Shown: positions 10,426-22,404, counted from the first letter of the stretch. The stretch: DNA of 64,000 bases from Agarophyton chilense (GCA_030374765.1 JARGXX010000013.1:248001-312000); one strand, 5' to 3'. The notes: generated from the sequence alone by a model not told the origin. Made by a program: numbers and translations.

Positions 10426-12693
10426 TCGGGTTTCTCCTCCTGTACGGGAGGGGTTGAGTCCAAGTTTGGTGTTTCCTCAATGGTATTGACCTGTACCGGT
10501 GTACGGGGTTGGAACCTATTTCGTGCTTTCGTTGAAAACCCGTAGAGGCGTTGGTGATTCTGCATGCGAGCCTGAATCAACTGGTCTTTTATCCCTGGAG
10601 GTAAGTTAGCGCAATTGTTTGCCAAATGGTCTGTCGCGAGACAGAACCAGAAATCGAGGCCTCCAGTTTGGGGGTCTCGCGTTACCATTGAGGGGGCCTT
10701 CGAAACCTGGTGGGTAGGAGCAGTGGCGTAGGATGTGGGTGGCGAGTTATAGGAGCTCGCTCCCTGCATCCTCTGCGAGCTCATCGCACTTGGCGGCGAT
10801 TGTACCGAGTTTGTGTCGAAGGTTTCGAGAACCGCCCCTGGGTCTCTACCAAGTGGATAGCGGTTCCTGTAAGTACTTCGATGTGCGAGCTACCATCTGA
10901 GGTTGTTGTGTCTTCATTTTTCAAGACTGACCTTTTCGATTTATCCTTCGAGGTTGGAGGCACGGCTGGTCTCTTTCCCAGCCGAAGGGTATCTCCAATG
11001 CCCAGGGAGTATGGAGACAGCCCATTTTATTCTACCTTTTGGTTAATGGCAAGGTAATTGCGTGCCTGGGAACGGATCGCTTTGTCGACATTGTCGGCAA
11101 ATAGCGAATTTAGCCTAGAGGTAGTGAACACAATACCACAACGGGTTGCCAGATTCCAAAGCGCGAGCGAAAACTCCGATTCGGTTTGCCCATACCTTAG
11201 ATGGTAAGCGAGGACTTTCGAGTAAGCCTCTTGGATAACCTCATCGATGGCGTATGTTTCCAAAAGGAAATTGACCACCTCTGGGTATGACTCCAACATC
11301 TTCGTGCCATCCTCATCCATCGCTAAGGTATTGACGCGGAGCCTACCCTGCAGCAAGTAGTAGGCTTTTCCTTTAAGGTAAAACTGAAATGGCCACATCG
11401 CAGCGCCCTCGGAAAAACCATTTTGGTCACATGCAAACTTGAACTTCTGTAGAAACTCAATTTTCGCAATAGGATCCGTACCTGTGAAGGTTGTGTCACC
11501 CATTTGGAAGCTGAGCTTCTTGTGGTGCTTAGTAATCTTCTGAGCGACCTCTTGGGTGTATTCAGACGACTCCTTGATCAACCGATAAGTTTTGTATTCA
11601 ACCGCTTTGGTGAACATATCGTTCAACGGTTGGTGCACCTCCAGGTCCATTTCGGTGTCTGCCTCAGAGTCCGGCGACTCATTGTATCGCTTTTTACCCT
11701 TTCGGGTCTTTTTCGACGACTTCTTCGTCGACCTGTTCGGTTTCTTCTTCTTCTTACCTTTACGGTCATCATCCGACGATGAACTCGTATCGGAACTGGA
11801 GTCTGACAAGTCGGGGTCTGATTCATCCTCTCGATTCTTTCCCCTCTTCGTCCTCCGCTTCATCCCTTTTCAGTTTCTTCGTTGCTCATCCAACGAGTCA
11901 GACGAATCGTCCTTGGGACCACCTCCATGGGTATCCTATTGAACGAAACCATTAATTGGTGGCAGATAGATGTCTTGAGGATCTACCTTCCCCGGGACCT
12001 CTTGAATCTGCCTTGGATCTTGTAGGTATTCACTATCAGTAGGTAAGTGTTTGGAATGGGTGGAATGACCCATTTGGAACCCTTGTGGTATGCGCTTTGC
12101 GATGTTCACCTGTGTAGGTCGGGATTCTGCGAATCCCTCGGAAACCCAAGGTCCTGCACAGCGCGGTAAACATGCTCCCTAGCATCTGTAAAGAGATACT
12201 GTTTTACCATTTCAGGTATCCTTTCCGACAGCTCTTGAGCTGCTCTGTCAACCACAATACGGGTAAATGCATCGACGTCCATTGAGGGCGGAACCATCCG
12301 GGTATCCGACTTCTCCTTTAAGTTTAATGCATTCTCGACGGCGAGGGTGACGAGCGCTTTCGCTCGCTCTTTGAGTTGAGGCCATAGCTCCTCCGCTGCA
12401 ACCTCAATTAGTAATTCCCTATGAGGTTCTGTTGCCCAAGGCGGCGCACCATGTACCTTTACGGTTTTGTCCCGAAGGTGCCGGAGCAGCTCCTCGGGGT
12501 TTTCCAGACTCGGTTGAACCGATGGGGCTCCTTTAAGACCTTTATGGCTTAGAAGGGCGATCGCACCACGCGTATTCTTTTTAAGTCGTTCCATTTGTGA
12601 CCAATAGCGGTATCCTGTATTGCTTTGTGGGATTTCCTGAAACCAAAGAGGTGTACGAGCGTCCAATCCTTCTCGGAATCTCGTGTGAACCAT
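10413..12693 (-). pseudogene. gypsy gag (capsid and degenerate zinc knuckle), frameshifted
   Basis: Gag forms the virus-like particle. The frame opens at an ATG (12693) about 45 bp after the primer site and runs 195 codons. A second frame (11027-11863) holds a lysine/serine/acid-rich segment and a capsid-like helical region. A third (10413-10784) holds a nucleocapsid motif. At least two frameshifts separate these pieces. The knuckle reads FWFCLATDHLANNC, where the first Cys of the CX2CX4HX4C pattern is Phe, so zinc binding would be lost. The call rests on position in the element and on the knuckle; capsid sequence is too variable for a direct family match. Confidence 0.75.
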
Positions 12694-12720
12694 GAAGGTA
12701 CGACGAAACCTAAAAAGTCT

Positions 12721-12738
12721 TTCTAAGTCGGGAGACCA
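12721..12738 (-). promoter_or_regulatory. Candidate primer-binding site of the gypsy element
   Basis: Three bases inside the 5' LTR the minus strand reads TGGTCTCCCGACTTAGAA. The leading TGG pairs with a tRNA CCA end, as is usual. I cannot say which tRNA would match. Confidence 0.55.
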
Positions 12739-12741
12739 AAA

Positions 12742-13375
12742 TGTCGTACCATCACCTCTGGGGTATGCTACTGTCTTGTCTCGGGAGCGTAGTGACGCTC
12801 AACCGGAGGGAGCGTGGTGACGCTCAACCTTAGAAGGTAGACTTAATAAACCTCGATGGTAACAGGGCACCGTGAAAACCCGCAGGGACAAACGGCAGGG
12901 CAACTAGCCTATACCGTGTAGGTGAACGATGGTAGGCGTCGACGCGCGGGAAAACCTGTGTGGTAGTTGAGAAACGATGAACCAAAAGATATAGTTGTGA
13001 CCCAAGTGGTGCCTGTCTTTACCAGAATAGGATGGGGGAGGTGCAGTTCCCTATATGCAGTGGACTGCACTCTCCAGATCACCCGGGAGGTGCCAGGAAG
13101 GCACGGTCTCTGAACTAGTGTCAGAGACCTGGCCAGCACTGGCTACAGTGCCAGGTGGCCACTCAACTACTGTACTAACATAAATATAATTAATATTACA
13201 ATTACTAACAATTACTCAACCAGAAGGTACATGTCAACACTACACGTGGCTGACAACACCTAGATGGCAGCTCGCCCGGAGCTGCATGGCCGATGATCCC
13301 TCGCATCCATCATCTACCAGGTCAGTGTAGTACATCGACAACCTCAAAGGCCAGACCTTCTGCCACTATACGACA
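12742..13375 (-). repeat. 5' LTR of the gypsy element
   Basis: A 634-bp terminal repeat in minus-strand orientation. It starts and ends with the short inverted repeat TGTCGTA/TACGACA and is followed on the right by the target duplication TTTAC. It is homologous end to end with 5046-5679. Confidence 0.95.
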
Positions 13376-13380
13376 TTTAC

Positions 13381-14021
13381 GCCGTATTACGCGGTTCTAT
13401 TAATAACAGGAGTAGGTGAAAAGTCCCACGTGATTGACGCGTTCGCAGAAAAGATCAAAGCAGTCCCAGATGAGAGCAGACCCAAACCCCAAATAAAGAA
13501 AGAATGTGGAGAGTTGATAGAAAGAGAGGCATAGACTGTGATTAAGGATAGTTTTGGTGCCGAAGGAGAGTGAGGGGAAGGTGAGTTGCCATATTTGAGC
13601 TGACTGGACCAGAGTTTGTCGGAGCCCACCAAGGTCGGCCTTGTTTAGACAATTTGGAGAAAGGCCGGCGCAAGAATTCGTGCGGCTTCCGGTCCTGCAC
13701 CCTCCAGCCTGTCTCTAACTGGGAGAGAATTCGTGCGGTTTCCGGCCTGCACCGAACAGCGTGTCTCTAAGTCCCCGCCCTCATCGACGCAGAACGCGTT
13801 CTCGTTGCGTGCCAAATATGTGCTTCCCAGGTGCTGCCATGACCCTATGGTGCCAAATCAGTGGCCCAAGTTTTTAGGGAGAAGCAAGCGATCATGGAAT
13901 TGAATCAGAGGCTCTCTAACTACAATCGGTTCTAGTCTACTCTAAATTACTTGACCGCCCTACTTTATTGTTTTCCCCCTGCCCCGGATATTTCTTACCT
14001 CCGTTTCCAACCTGCGTTGAG
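13381..14021. other. Spacer with a short direct duplication
   Basis: The flank right of the gypsy insertion contains two imperfect 46-bp direct copies (13674-13720 and 13727-13772), both starting GAATTCGTGCGG and ending GTCTCTAA. No gene is supported here except possible upstream sequence of the next small gene. Confidence 0.5.
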
Positions 14022-14384
14022 ATGCCTGACTATACGTTCCACTTTTCTACCTACGCGCCATCGGGAATTCGCGTCGCCGAAGACAGCGAGATGTTCGGCG
14101 AATCACGAAGCGCCACTGAATACCCCAATGCGGGCCTCCCTGCGGTATCGGAATTGCAAATGGCTGCGATTGTCGAGACCGTCGAGATGCTCCGCGCCCT
14201 GGCCAGTGGCCAACCTGTAACAACCACTGACATGAAGGAGGCTCTGCTGAACGTTCCGTGGTCATATATCTGTGGCCTCCTGGATGAAGTGGCTTTTGCT
14301 GCAAAGGCATATTACGTCTGCCGCATCATAGTGGAGGGTGTTCTTAGCCTACGTAACATGGTGCTTGACTTCATACGCGCCTAG
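14022..14384 (+). CDS. Small unknown protein, 120 residues
   Basis: I do not recognise this protein. The first ATG (14022) opens a frame starting MPDYTFHFSTYAP and closing with TAG at 14384. The N-terminal third is polar with Ser, Glu and Pro. From about residue 45 to the end it is predicted by eye to be mostly helical and moderately hydrophobic (AAIVETVEMLRALAS; LLDEVAFAAKAYYVCR; IIVEGVLSLRNMVLDFI). There is no signal peptide. Composition is gene-like and an AATAAA-type motif follows the stop by about 15 bp, which supports a real transcript. It is isolated between transposons, so it could also be a fragment of a larger lost gene. Confidence 0.5.
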   Translation: MPDYTFHFSTYAPSGIRVAEDSEMFGESRSATEYPNAGLPAVSELQMAAIVETVEMLRALASGQPVTTTDMKEALLNVPWSYICGLLDEVAFAAKAYYVCRIIVEGVLSLRNMVLDFIRA

Positions 14385-14480
14385 GGCTTTTTATAACTAA
14401 AATAAAATGTTTCAGATATGCTTTCATTGTTTCTTTATTATTTTATTTGCGGTGACTTGCACAAATAAGCATGTCACACT

Positions 14481-14515
14481 AAAGTATATTTCAAAACCAT
14501 ATCCTTAATACAGTA
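14481..14515 (+). repeat. Relic of a Tc1-type terminus
   Basis: TATTTCAAAACCATATCC matches the terminal motif of the Tc1 copies at 3245 and 63000 at most positions. No partner end or transposase is seen nearby, so this may be a leftover end or a small deletion derivative. Confidence 0.4.
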
Positions 14516-14797
14516 TTTTAATGCTCACTAAACTGAACCTTGTCTATCTTTAAGTCCAAGAACAAACACTTAATTATGTTAGAATTCAAACTTATTCCGT
14601 TTTTAGCTTCTCATCTGCAACATACTCTTCCAAAACGAAACTATTCAAACCTTCATCATTCTTTAACGCCAAGCCTCGAAAAAAAAACAGAATCCAAAGC
14701 CTTTTTGACACTCCAAAAATGGGTCAGAGTCAAGAAGGTCCACTATAATGAACCTATACACAGCTATTAATCGTTATAAGCACAACGCCAACAAACT

Positions 14798-16156
14798 TTA
14801 TAATCTTTGCAATTCTGAAAGCTTCGAAAATGGCGGCTCTACACTGATTTCATTTACTTTATCTCTCTTTCTATGAGGGGTATTTTCTTCTTCGTCTTCC
14901 TCCTTTTCATTCTCCGTATTTTTATCATCATCTTGAGCTCCATCGCAATAATCAGGATGTGGAACAATTCTACTCTCTAACTTTTTTCGTGAGTGCCAAA
15001 ACATCTGGAAACTTTTCTTGAGAGGGTAATGAACTCGTGCACATAATGCAACAGAACAACATAAACATTTGTACGTAGTTTGGGGACCTCTCCAACCTTT
15101 CTTCTTTGATTTTCAAAGAGCACACAAAGATAGCGTTCATTTTTTAATGTGAACATGTTCTGTGGCTTCCAATTGTAACTTGATTCCATCTTCGTGATTC
15201 GAGAACTGTAACCGGTCACTTTTTCGTGCGGCAGCAAGACGTGGCAAGTGCGTGAGCTCCGTATCTTTTGACTGATTTGTAATCTCACTGCAATTTTGAA
15301 ATTCATTGCGACCCATTTTTTCTGCATGGACCAACATTTCCTTATTAAACATCGCGTACAAATTCGGAAAAAGACTGAACATTACTCAGCGCATGCAGGT
15401 ATACATTCAGAGCCCCAAAGTGCTCAGGAGACTGTAATAGATCCATCATTTCCATCATTCGCTTTGCAATGAAACCATTGAGAACAAGCTATTTCAATAC
15501 TTGTGTTACGATATTTTTGCTAACATTTCAAATGCGACGTAGAGGATCTAAGTATCGCCCTCGCTTGTGTTGCTCCATACCCTTCACTTTTTCTACTTGA
15601 GTACAATGTTTGCGCTGCGTGCTTAAACAGTTAAACTGGCGGACGTGGTCCATTGGTTTTCACCTTTTGATTCACAACTTTCCGAAAAGAGAACTTCGAT
15701 TGGAGCATGTTGTGGGCTCTTGTATTCAATAACGCGGGAAGCTAGATTGGCTCCCCGTGTGCCCAACCTACGAGTAGTTCAGAAATGCCAATGAGGGCAT
15801 TGAGACAAATGTCCAATTTACCATCATCAGATTATCAATACCTTACAAACCATCCCTGTTTCCACAGCGCATACATACAAGCACATGTCAAAGTTTAAGA
15901 CGCATATTTGATTCAGAACTTTCCCAACGTGCTCATCGGGAATGTAATTGTGTAACACGAGATTTCCTATCCTCCTTGTGATCAATTCATAGGTTTCCAT
16001 ACCTACAATTGCATCAACATCATTATGTGATAACTTCGTCTTCTTTTTTGGTGCGGGCAGTCCGTAACACGACTTATTGAGTTCGATCCGGGTGACGTTC
16101 TGAACGCTCCGGTTAAAAAGCGCCTCATGAAGCTCAAGAAGGTCAAGCAGAATTAC
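14798..16156 (-). pseudogene. Downstream part of a decayed transposon coding region
   Basis: This stretch continues in the same reading frame as the transposase-like relic upstream. It reads as protein in blocks, for example SHNDVDAIVGMETYELITRR and KVLNQICVLNFDMC, then a frame change near 15830, and finally 14798-15382 back in the first frame. The last part has a Cys-rich segment (TYKCLCCSVALC) and an acidic tail (DDDKNTENEKEEDEEE). The Cys-rich end resembles the C-terminal cysteine domain of some piggyBac-type transposases, but I would not assign the family on that. It may be the tail of the same polyprotein or a second transposon gene. Confidence 0.5.
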
Positions 16157-17973
16157 TCATTTCGGATAAAAAGCGAAGTAGTCGTTTCCCTTCTTACCTG
16201 GCATCCCAACCTGAAACGCTTCTCTAACGTATGGCAGAGCGAGGACAGTTTCGGAGACCGCCCTCTCGTTTACAGTTCTTCTTTCCATGGCCTCTGTGCT
16301 TCGTCTCTCGCTAGACCATGATTTCATCATGAAGGCAAGGTGGTCTGCAGGACTTAATTCACGGTCGTTGCTTTCTGGATCCATCTTTAGCATACCTCTG
16401 ACATATGCGTGTCGTCGTAGCACTCTCCCTGTCAGTGTTACGGTTACTCTGATTTGCCGCAGTACAAGTCAATCAGCGCAACGTTGACCTGTCGTTAGGA
16501 TAGTACAAAACATCTTTAGCGCGGTTGCTGTCAGATTTAGAAGCGGGCTTTGATCGATTGAACTTCCAAAGAGATGGGTGTCAAACCTTCTTGGCTTTAG
16601 TACTGCTACTCAACATTTTATGTGATTGGCTAAAATATCCGGAATGTCGTACAGAAAACGTAGGACGTACGCGACCTTTATCGTTCCGTGCTCTCGTACT
16701 GCAATTGCGTGAATTGTTTTCTGAGATCGGAAGGTTTTAGATTGGGCGTAGAATGCTGCCAGTACTGTAGTTGAAAAGTCACCAATTACGAAAGGTCGTA
16801 TGATTGTGTCACCTGCAATAGATGTCTCAAGCAAACGATTTATTTATAGCTTTTCAGTGTCGGACTAAAGAGAATCATCTTCGAAATAAATCTTGTCCGC
16901 TCTAAAAGGCCGCAAGAAAGACTTTCCAACGAACGGATTACATCTTACAAGGTGCTGTTGCACAACGAAAATAGTGGTGCTACCTTTCTCTTTGTGAATC
17001 TCTAAGATGTTTGGCTTGCCATAGCAACGGTCCGCCATAACCAACATACCTCTTTAACACTGCTCTCGCCGTCCTTCTGTAACGCTTTCCAGTAGCCTTC
17101 GGACTCCCTCGACGGCGGAATCACCACGTCGCTTGAATCTCACTCCCAAAGTCACGCGAAACAGTGTGTCGGCCAGCACAACAGCCGCATGTCCCTCATG
17201 GTCTGCTTTTCGACTACTCGTAGTTTCGATCTGAATATCGCACGCTCTTGTTCCGTGAAGCTCTTCATCGAGTATGGCAAACAGATGGAGTTGAGCAAAG
17301 AAAACTTTGTGTGTTTCTTCAAATGCTACGCTCTCAAATGATGTGAGATTTCTCATTAAGTCTCTCCGCGCTGTCCATGTACTTCCAGAGCTAGGTCGGA
17401 GCTTTGGTTAGAATGCCATAATAGTCGAAGACATAAAGCGCACAGTTTCCATCAAAGGTGCAGCTAAACTACAGTCGTTCATTAGCGACACCGACTTCTC
17501 GAGACTGAAACCAGTACAATGAGAGAACGAAAGTACAGCCATGAAATGGTACGCATCTTACAGCATGACACACACACGACCAGTACCAAGTAATAAAATA
17601 AGTTCATTCATCCAGTCAACTGCTTTGCGCAGAATTGGTTCGACAACGAGAGTACCAAACTTGAGTCTTCCTTCTGGTAGAGATCTAGCTCCACATTTTG
17701 TTTGATTATCTGATACAATGAAAAGACAGTTTACCCGAGCTCGCTCACTTATGAACGATTCCAAATATTCCTCTTTAAGTAAGAGATCAGCTGTAGCCGT
17801 TTCCTGAAAAATCCGTCAGTGTTGGGCTTCAATTTGTCCATCTTTGTTGTCGCTCTACGAGTTCGTTGCTTTCTGCGCCCGTTACTGCTGGCTCTAGCTT
17901 TGGTTTGGGCTTCTCCTCTGTCAAACTGAGCTGTTGCAACCGGTTTTCTAGCTTTTGGTGGTTTTTTTTGGCT
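16157..17973 (-). pseudogene. Long transposase-like relic, single frame with at least seven stops
   Basis: From 17764 to 16157 all readable blocks share one frame with no net indel, broken only by nonsense codons (near 17556, 17395, 17056, 16864, 16843, 16612 and 16470). Recognisable blocks are LDEELHGTR, DTLFRVTLGVRFKRRGDS, the DDE-like VMADRCYGKPNIL, and FVIGDFSTTVLAAFYAQSK. The Asp in LDEEL and the Asp of the ADRxYG motif would be the first two catalytic acids of an RNase H-fold transposase. The order of blocks recalls a large transposase-like family seen in oomycetes; this is from memory and tentative. A Lys/Arg-rich N-terminus (17820-17973) precedes it after one frame change. I am sure it is dead coding DNA, less sure of the family. 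Confidence 0.6.
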
Positions 17974-18051
17974 TCAGTTGTGCAACGGGAACATCCAACT
18001 CACTTCGGTCAGCAACATTTGCTGGCAGTCTCTTATTTATTGTGAACACAG

Positions 18052-18823
18052 TATGGTACTCCACTTAACACTGTAGAGGTCTCGGTGCAGTAGGTATCCA
18101 CAGAAATAACCGCGAAGAGCGGGTGTTACCTTGCGAGGGACGGATCTTAGATACGAAGATTGTGCGGAAAGCAGCCAGGTGTTCCTGAACAATTAGAGAA
18201 ATACGTGTATTCACGAAGCGGATGTCTAGATGCGGCGGTACGTAATGCACACGAGATCGGCTCGACAACCCTTGTGACCACACAAATAACCAGGTGACAG
18301 TAGAGAAAACAACACACGCACACACAGAAAGATGTAGAAAAAGGGCGGTAAACGCGCCACAGTAGAGGGTGTCCTCGGAACAAGAGCTATAGCTCAGAAC
18401 TGTTAAGAACTGATACTATAGGTGCCCCTTTGTAGTAAACCAAATTTGGATTTCTAGGACTCACCAAGATGGTGTTTTGGTTCGTTTGTGGTTGTTGGTT
18501 GGCCTTCGCCGTCCTCACCTGGGCCTTGCGCCCTTTAATGTGCCAAGAGGCGAAGCAAGTACTGTACAGTAAGGCATACACGTGGCGTGCCACTACCTAA
18601 TTATCTAAATAATACCAAATAAAATATTTGGTGATGCCATCATACTGTGGACACTAAATATAGTACTTTCTAATTAAATTTCTCCTGTCCCAATCTTTCA
18701 ATTAAGTAATTCTTCTCATAACTTCTCGTAATCGAGTAAAGCCCAAGCAATAGCTTATGAATGCCATATCGCGACTTCGTAGTATTTTGATCGGTCGAAC
18801 TCAGGGGCATCCAGAATGCTACA
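18052..18823 (+). repeat. Family-R solo LTR, copy 1
   Basis: About 770 bp, alignable end to end with R copies 2 (55333-55859 plus 60794-61056) and 3 (61827-62612). Shared landmarks are ATCCACAGAAATAACCGCG, ACTCACCAAGATGGTG and TTTCTCGTAATCGAG. Copies 2 and 3 start TGTGGTAT and this one TATGGTAC; all end GCTACA, so they look like LTRs (TG...CA). No clear target duplication is seen for this copy. It has no coding capacity. Confidence 0.75.
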
Positions 18824-20196
18824 ATGGCAACAGTGTAACCTCCAGCTCACGTAAACCGTAGTCTAAAAACCGGGGACATTTAATACTACTAAACATATTC
18901 AAACATGACAAAAATTCCTAGTCCAAATTCACGTCCACATATTACAGCAAGGTTCAACAGTGCACAATAACGTATTTGTCAACACATCATTGTAATGATG
19001 TGACACAGCTACCCTGAGGTGTGCACAAATTCAACGTGCCAGCACATACAAAGTGTAATCCGCCTCCATGCACGGTCCTGTTACAGCAAGGCACTGCATG
19101 ACTTCTGTAATACACTAGACAGCGTGTCTCTTCTTCCATAACACCAAAAGATTTGGACAGCATGGACACTTTGCACAGTAGTACAACTTATGCATGTGCA
19201 CACGTTTATACTGCAGAATCCTATACCCCTTTTTTCCACCAATCACAGTGAAAGCACTAATAAATCATCTGACGTTCAACAACATCGAGGAAAGACAAAG
19301 CTTTGATCTCAGTAAAATCTCAGAGGCAACATATAACGATCAAATCAAAGTGAAAGTACCAATAGATTGGAAAAAGTATGTGTGGCTTTTGAGCTCATGC
19401 AAGAAGTGTGGTTTGTGACAAGGGTACCGACTAAAAGAAAACACAGGAGAAGATGTGACCATGTGTAAATCCATATAAGAGCCCCACACTATCAGGCCAG
19501 TCCTACTCATTTTTCATCATATTTCTTCGTTTTCTGTCCAACCTGGACGTTTATACTGGCAGAAATGACATAAGAGTTCCGAAGAGCGGTTGAAATTGTT
19601 TCAAATCTAAGCGCTTTAACCATGAAATGGGGCTCGCAAAGTTTAGGAAGAGGAATTGGAAACGCCAATGCGCCGGACATCAAAGAAATACTAGTGGAAA
19701 ATAGAGACCGAGCTGTGTGACAGACGCCGAACGAAGGGAATTAAACGGCAGATGTTAAACAACCAACTCGATGTAGCCTAAACTTTTGTTGCAGAGGTTA
19801 TGGCTGTTAACTGATAAATCGAGGGCTCGATAACAAGTGGTGAAAGAAAGAAAGGAGAAGGAGCAGGGGAGGGAGTTTGAGACAGGCAACGAACAGTAGC
19901 CCTCTTTTTGGCGCAGTATAGAATAGTGGCGAAACAGTGCGGATGAGCGGGAATGGCGTACTGAACGAACGGCGGTGTGAACAAGGCTGTTCACGGCAAT
20001 CCGATTATGTGGGGCTGCCGCCACCCCGAACGAAAGTGCCGGGGTTGGACACGTTTGTAGGACAACGCTTGAAGCAGAGACACCACGAAGATTTTCGGGA
20101 TCGTCCTCTCTTGAGAGACACGCCTCAGGCGGAGGGGACGCGTCCCAGCGGAGCACAGAAACAGAGCCACTCTGGAAAGGCACGACGAAGTCGGGT
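18824..20196. other. Non-coding spacer
   Basis: No gene, RNA or repeat that I can support. Frames of 60-140 codons on both strands (for example 19755-20183) show no domain and no coding-like conservation signal, and overlap each other. Confidence 0.4.
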
Positions 20197-20890
20197 GTAA
20201 GACCGAGGCCAGTCCGGCGGGATATACCTAGAGTGTTTAGGTGAGCACGGCACAGTCCGGAGTGGGATCAATCCTAGGCGGAGCGGTACCACGGCAATTG
20301 TCGGAAAAGGAGCGAGGAAACACTCGTATGAGGTAAATGAGCGTGGTGAGTGGGGTGGCCACTCACGAGAGCCAAAAAGGAGAACAAGAGGAAAACGGGG
20401 GCGAAACCCTATACAGGGGCGAGACTACGACAAGTGTCGGCGATTAAATATAAACCCACGGTGGTGGTAGCACTCTGGTCGACAGAGGGGTGGATGAACA
20501 AACGTGCAACGGGCGCTCACGCAGTATGCGGTGAAGACACGCCGAAGGCGAAGAGTTCAGAGCCAAGGCTCTCTCCTTGGTATCTCCCAAGAGGGTGTTT
20601 ACTGGGGAGCAGTGCTCAAACTTCTAAGTAGTGTGGCGCGCGGCCCCTGACAGTGGGCGCGCGCCCGAAAAATAGACAATAAATAGCGATAGCGTAGCTA
20701 AATAAATACTAAAAATTACTAAATAATGCTAACCATTAGGTAGAATCCGGGCCACGTGTGGCACGCCTCGCACTCGAGCGTCGGCATTCGTGCAGTCCAC
20801 GTGTTCCACCAGTGTGCACTTCCGGTCCTAACCGGCCGTCGGCACGCAATAGCGGTATAGCTTGTCATAGACCAAGCTAGTCCTCAAGCG
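20197..20890 (+). repeat. Possible solo LTR related to the gypsy LTR
   Basis: This GC-rich block starts TGTAAGACC and repeats the internal order of the 5046/12742 LTRs. A GGGATATnC motif comes early, an AAATAAATA and ATTACTAA A/T-rich patch lies about 500 bp in, then a GTAGAA/AGAAGGTA motif and a GCCACGTGTGGC/ACACGTGGCTG palindrome. Sequence identity outside these landmarks is low and neither a right end nor a target duplication is clear. Confidence 0.3.
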
Positions 20891-21468
20891 AGCGAAATCT
20901 CTAAGTCCTGGGAAGAAACCCCCTTGAGGGGCATTGTCCTTCAACGTTTACGATGGGATGGGCAGTAACGCACCAATGCGGAACGGATGACGTAAAAACA
21001 GCACGGGTATAAGTGGATGAACACTGGTGCAGCCTTAGTATTTGTTTTGTTTTTTTAGTTAGACTCGGGTATGCTTTTCAGTAGGACCTGAGCTTCGAGG
21101 CATCCAAGTACCAGAGCTTGGCCGCCACTTTTGGCAGTAAACGGTTAGCAAGCCTAGCCTTTCGCTTTCGTCGTCTGCGCAGATCAGCGGCTAAACCGAA
21201 CTGTTCTTCTACAGGTTTCCAAGCAATCTTTTCCCTCCGCTTATTCCTGACCGTCCCTGGTGACAGCGACCGCCCATTCTACCTTTATCTAACCGGTGCT
21301 TCTGTGCGTACGCGTGGTACACTCACACGCGACGCTCAACCACTCGGTTCAAAACTGCTTTAAGAACTATTTCACAGTAGTCCCAGAAGAAATTTTTGTC
21401 GAAGACAAAGACCTCGCCTTTTCCTGATTCCAGCCACGCTGGCGTCTCCCTGTCGTATTCGAAAGCAC
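20891..21468. other. Spacer beside a retroelement relic
   Basis: The right part (about 21360-21468) still reads on the minus strand as a continuation of the copia-type relic (LSAFEYDRETPAWLESGKG), probably pol-side sequence. The remainder holds nothing I can name. Confidence 0.35.
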
Positions 21469-22404
21469 TCAAACGAGATCCGGTGCCAACAAAGAATCCC
21501 ACACGTCTGTTCGGGGGTTTGTGGTTCTAGTAGTTGTTTCTACCTGGGCTTCGGTTGCCCCATTTGTTAAAGGAGTTTCTAAGGCCATTTGCGTTTCGTG
21601 TGAAAGAGGGACAAAGTACTTTATGTTTTGAGTTGTAGTTAGAAGGACGCAATCGACAGTCTCTGCGGAGGTGGACAATCTTTCCGCAAGACCAACATTT
21701 GACTCCCAACTTTTTTCTGAAGTTCCTCTGTTGACGAGTCTTTCGTTCAGCAAGCTAGGCTTTAGACTCTGCAGTGTTTTTTGGAGAAAATGAAGTGGTC
21801 TTATTCGAATCTATTGTCTTCCTGCTACCTAACTCTGACTTCACGAGTGCCAAGACTTGATCAGACGACATGCTGTTCGAATTTGCCAAGAGAGTGATGG
21901 CCATAAGTGAGTCTGACAGAGATCTTAGCAGCACAGGAGTTTTTTCTGTGTAAAGGATACAATCGTTCAGTCTTGCCAGCTCGAAAAATTCCTTTTCACA
22001 TTTTGTGATATTTTTGGTGAATTCATCATTGTAATTTAATACAACGGTGATAATCGTCTATGAAGGTGCATTTTGGAGTGGAGATTGTCGTTCTGATATA
22101 CGATCTCTAGCTTCTGTGATTTTTTCCTAGCGGTAGATGAAGCCTGTTCAAGAATGAAGCTGATTGTCACGATTGGTTCTAGTTCGAGATTTTGTACGTT
22201 TGTAGACTGAGCTTTAAGATCGTGCTCATCATACTTTAGTACTGCTTGTTGACTTGAACTTTTGACGAGGTGATCTTCATCCAACAAATGCCAAATTGCG
22301 TCAGAATGCATACGATTGCAGACGTAGATATCCCATGCGTAGTAGTCGTAAGGTCCTGTAAGTCTTGGAATCCTCCGACGTTCTTCGTTCTTCGAAAGTT
22401 CCAT
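21469..22404 (-). pseudogene. Ty1/copia-type gag relic with intact zinc knuckle
   Basis: The minus-strand ATG at 22404 opens with a copia-Gag-like start (PRLTGPYDYYAWDIYV). After a break the frame continues with helical UBN2-like sequence (CEKEFFELARLNDCILY, then LRSLSDSLMAITLLANS) and ends with a perfect CX2CX4HX4C knuckle, CWSCGKIVHLRRDC, at about 21660-21705. The frame changes at least twice. No reverse transcriptase follows and no LTR pair was found, so this is a truncated 5' portion of an element different from copia A and B, neither of which has this CCHC knuckle. Confidence 0.75.

Larger units (their letters stand above)
5046..13375 (-). mobile_element. Chromodomain-type Ty3/gypsy retrotransposon, complete but inactive
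   Basis: Two 634-bp LTRs (TGTCGTA...TACGACA in the right copy) bound an 8.3-kb element, flanked by the 5-bp target duplication TTTAC (5041-5045 and 13376-13380). The order on the minus strand is LTR, primer site, gag with a degenerate zinc knuckle, protease, reverse transcriptase, RNase H, integrase, chromodomain, LTR; this is the Ty3/gypsy order. By eye the LTRs differ at about 30 positions (near 5%), so the insertion is not recent. The coding region has several frameshifts, nonsense codons and an internal integrase deletion. A C-terminal chromodomain is the hallmark of the chromoviral branch, which targets modified chromatin. Confidence 0.95.

Noticed and set aside
19755-20200. Opposed open frames of 88 and 142 codons
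   Set aside because: They overlap each other on opposite strands, lack domains and sit in a repeat-rich spacer.
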